From: a virus
DNA length: 31,228 nucleotides
Virus record (IMG/VR): IMGVR_UViG_3300011113_000047
Location: 1-31,228 of that record
Reading direction: 5' to 3' (one strand)
Below the pieces are notes generated by a model, which saw only the letters and a program-made list of their open reading frames with translations, was not told the DNA's origin and did not search any database. A program made the translations under genes and the position numbers. How positions within the stretch are numbered: position 1 is the stretch's first letter; each line of letters begins with the position of its first letter. Positions 30,226 through 31,228 of the stretch are shown one piece after another.

Positions 30226-31123
30226 AAAAACACACCTCGACTTATTTAGCGGGATCGGAGGATTTGCCTTGGCAGCAAAGTGGAATGGATATAGAACCGT
30301 TGGCTTCTGTGACAACGAACCATACGCCCAAGCCGTCATCAAAAAGCACTGGCCGGACGTGCCGATCCACAAAGACATCCGCGAAGTACGAGGCGAGCTA
30401 TACGCAGGAGTCACTCTTCTCACGGGAGGATTTCCCTGCCAACCATTCTCCAATGCTGGGAAGCAAAGAGGCAAGAACGATGACCGCTATCTCTGGCCAG
30501 AAATGCTTAGGGTCATACGCGAGGCAAGGCCAACTTGGATCATTGGTGAGAATGTTGCTGGGATCGTCAACTTGGCACTCGACCAAGTGCATACTGACTT
30601 GGAAAGTGAAGGTTACGAAGTCGAATCGATCATTATTCCAGCTTGCGGTGTCGATGCCCCGCACAGGAGAAACAGAGTCTGGATTGTCGGACGTAACAAA
30701 AACAACAATGTGGCCGACTCCGAGGGCTTGCGACTTGGAGGGTGGAGTGAGCAAGGCAACCAATATGGGGGGGGGATGGTACAGGGAGAATCAAAAGGGA
30801 GAAAGGTGGGGAGTCAAATTGAAGGATGCTGTTCATTCTGCGGAGAGATTGTGGCCAACTCCGAGCAGTCGAGACGGCAAGGGTGGGTACAGGGGGGGGC
30901 GAATGAGGAACGGAAAGATTTCAATGGACACACTAGATGTTGCTGTACAGCACGAGGAGAATCAGGGGAAGCAGTCTGGCCAATTGAACCCAGAGTGGGT
31001 CGCCTGGCTCATGGGATACCCAACCGAGTGGCTAAATTGCGTGGACTCGGAAATGCCATCGTCCCGCAAGTCGCGGCGGAAATCATCAGATGCATCAACA
31101 AAGTAATGGAGGATAACAAATGA
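30218..31123 (+). CDS. dcm: DNA C5-cytosine methyltransferase
   Basis: 301 aa from GTG 30218, with AAGGAG ten bases upstream. Motif I DLFSGIGGF (residues 8-16), motif IV GGFPCQPFS with catalytic C74, motif VI GENVAG (110-115), motif VIII PHRRNRVWIVG (148-158) and motif X GLGNAIVPQVA (276-286) are all intact. The region between VIII and X is Gly/Arg/Cys-rich, with VADSEG and VANSEQ repeats, where the target-recognition domain should be. The enzyme transfers a methyl group from SAM to cytosine C5, usually protecting phage DNA. Nearly its whole length is overlapped by another open frame. Its stop overlaps the next start (ATGA). Confidence 0.92.
   Translation: MNEKTHLDLFSGIGGFALAAKWNGYRTVGFCDNEPYAQAVIKKHWPDVPIHKDIREVRGELYAGVTLLTGGFPCQPFSNAGKQRGKNDDRYLWPEMLRVIREARPTWIIGENVAGIVNLALDQVHTDLESEGYEVESIIIPACGVDAPHRRNRVWIVGRNKNNNVADSEGLRLGGWSEQGNQYGGGMVQGESKGRKVGSQIEGCCSFCGEIVANSEQSRRQGWVQGGANEERKDFNGHTRCCCTARGESGEAVWPIEPRVGRLAHGIPNRVAKLRGLGNAIVPQVAAEIIRCINKVMEDNK
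30222..31106 (+). CDS. Overlapping second frame inside the methyltransferase gene (294 aa)
   Basis: This frame runs 885 bases without a stop inside the methyltransferase gene, from ATG 30222 (ATGA with the upstream stop). It has recognisable features: DFPANHSPMLGSKEARTMT (residues 70-88), TWHSTKCILTWKVKVTKSNR near 117-136, two WPTP-x3-D units (164-171 and 211-218) and QLNPEWVAWLMGYPTEWLNC (254-273). I recall free-standing phage proteins with this order of motifs next to cytosine methyltransferase genes, which suggests a genuine product, but database entries could themselves be out-of-frame readings. Function unknown; a methyltransferase partner is possible. Confidence 0.5.
   Translation: MKKHTSTYLAGSEDLPWQQSGMDIEPLASVTTNHTPKPSSKSTGRTCRSTKTSAKYEASYTQESLFSREDFPANHSPMLGSKEARTMTAISGQKCLGSYARQGQLGSLVRMLLGSSTWHSTKCILTWKVKVTKSNRSLFQLAVSMPRTGETESGLSDVTKTTMWPTPRACDLEGGVSKATNMGGGWYRENQKGERWGVKLKDAVHSAERLWPTPSSRDGKGGYRGGRMRNGKISMDTLDVAVQHEENQGKQSGQLNPEWVAWLMGYPTEWLNCVDSEMPSSRKSRRKSSDASTK
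30767..30775 (+). repeat. G9 homopolymer in the overlap region
   Basis: Nine consecutive G lie in the middle of the methyltransferase gene and encode Gly-Gly-Gly in both overlapping frames. Such a tract is prone to polymerase slippage and sequencing error, and one base gained or lost would switch the reading frame between the two overlapping proteins. Confidence 0.85.
30892..30899 (+). repeat. G8 homopolymer in the overlap region
   Basis: Eight consecutive G, 116 bases after the end of the G9 tract. It encodes Gly-Gly in both frames. With the G9 tract it brackets a segment that could be read in either frame if slippage occurred at both. Confidence 0.85.
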
Positions 31124-31228
31124 AACTATGGACTAATCAAACAAACTCAATCCACAAGGTGGATGACAACCTACTTCATGTTCGTAATACTTACGTTCTT
31201 CCGGATGAATTGACCGGAGGGATATGGA
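31120..31228 (+). CDS. Hypothetical protein, 3' end cut by window
   Basis: ATG 31120 overlaps the methyltransferase stop (ATGA) and has GGAGG at 31108-31112. Thirty-six residues are visible, opening MKLWTNQTNSIHKVDDNLLH and continuing VRNTYVLPDELTGGIW. Too short to classify; no motif is recognised. It shows that the rightward operon continues beyond the window. Confidence 0.6.
   Translation, partial: MKLWTNQTNSIHKVDDNLLHVRNTYVLPDELTGGIW

Noticed and set aside
29743-30474. 243-codon leftward open frame
   Set aside because: It runs antisense to four coupled rightward genes including the methyltransferase start, has no recognisable motif and no ribosome site, so it is a shadow.
1-31228. tRNA genes, CRISPR arrays, insertion sequences, attachment sites
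   Set aside because: Gaps between genes are all shorter than about 100 bases, with no cloverleaf, spaced repeat array, transposase or integrase visible.

Overview
The window is a contiguous piece of a tailed-phage genome (or a closely related provirus), almost certainly a short-tailed podovirus-like phage. It holds a head-packaging module (small and large terminase, portal, scaffold, an N4-gp56-type major capsid protein), neck and tail-tube proteins, long internal virion (ejection) proteins and no tape measure, sheath or tail chaperones. The host is probably Gram-negative, because two small genes have lipobox signals of the outer-membrane spanin type. Clear Shine-Dalgarno sites such as AAGGAG and GGAGG occur before many genes, so the host translates with an SD-based system. 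The exact host cannot be read from the window. No polymerase, primase or integrase is present, so the window is only part of the genome.

Layout. 1-624 is a short leftward operon of small genes ending in a Cys-containing phage family protein cut by the window edge. 625-698 is a divergent promoter region. 699-5190 carries terminase small and large subunits, a first lysis-like cassette (one-TM holin candidate, a small amphipathic protein and an overlapping lipoprotein) and the portal. 5187-8266 carries a SAM methyltransferase, small proteins, scaffold and major capsid. 8274-13247 is an adhesion region: small beta-rich proteins, an AT-rich LamG-like protein, a second lipoprotein plus XhlA-like membrane protein, two Thr/Gly/Ala-rich fibre proteins and a short fibre companion. 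13251-24252 carries neck adaptor, tail nozzle, small proteins, four internal virion proteins (the last 1423 aa) and a GH108-like muramidase. A single leftward secreted-protein gene sits at 24249-24614.

From 24652 to the right end runs a dense rightward operon, with many start and stop codons overlapping as ATGA or TAATG. It holds three PD-(D/E)XK-type nucleases and an SSB-like protein (recombination/replication), then accessory genes: a GT8-like glycosyltransferase, a 2OG-Fe(II) oxygenase, many small proteins and a C5-cytosine methyltransferase.

The most striking observation is at 30218-31123. The cytosine methyltransferase is overlapped for almost its full length by a second 294-codon open frame with its own recognisable motifs (two WPTP-x3-D repeats and LNPEWVAWLMGYP). 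The upstream gene is ATGA-coupled to this second frame, while the downstream gene is ATGA-coupled to the methyltransferase frame. Two poly-G tracts (G9 and G8) lie inside the overlap. All family assignments are made by eye and memory; no search was run.
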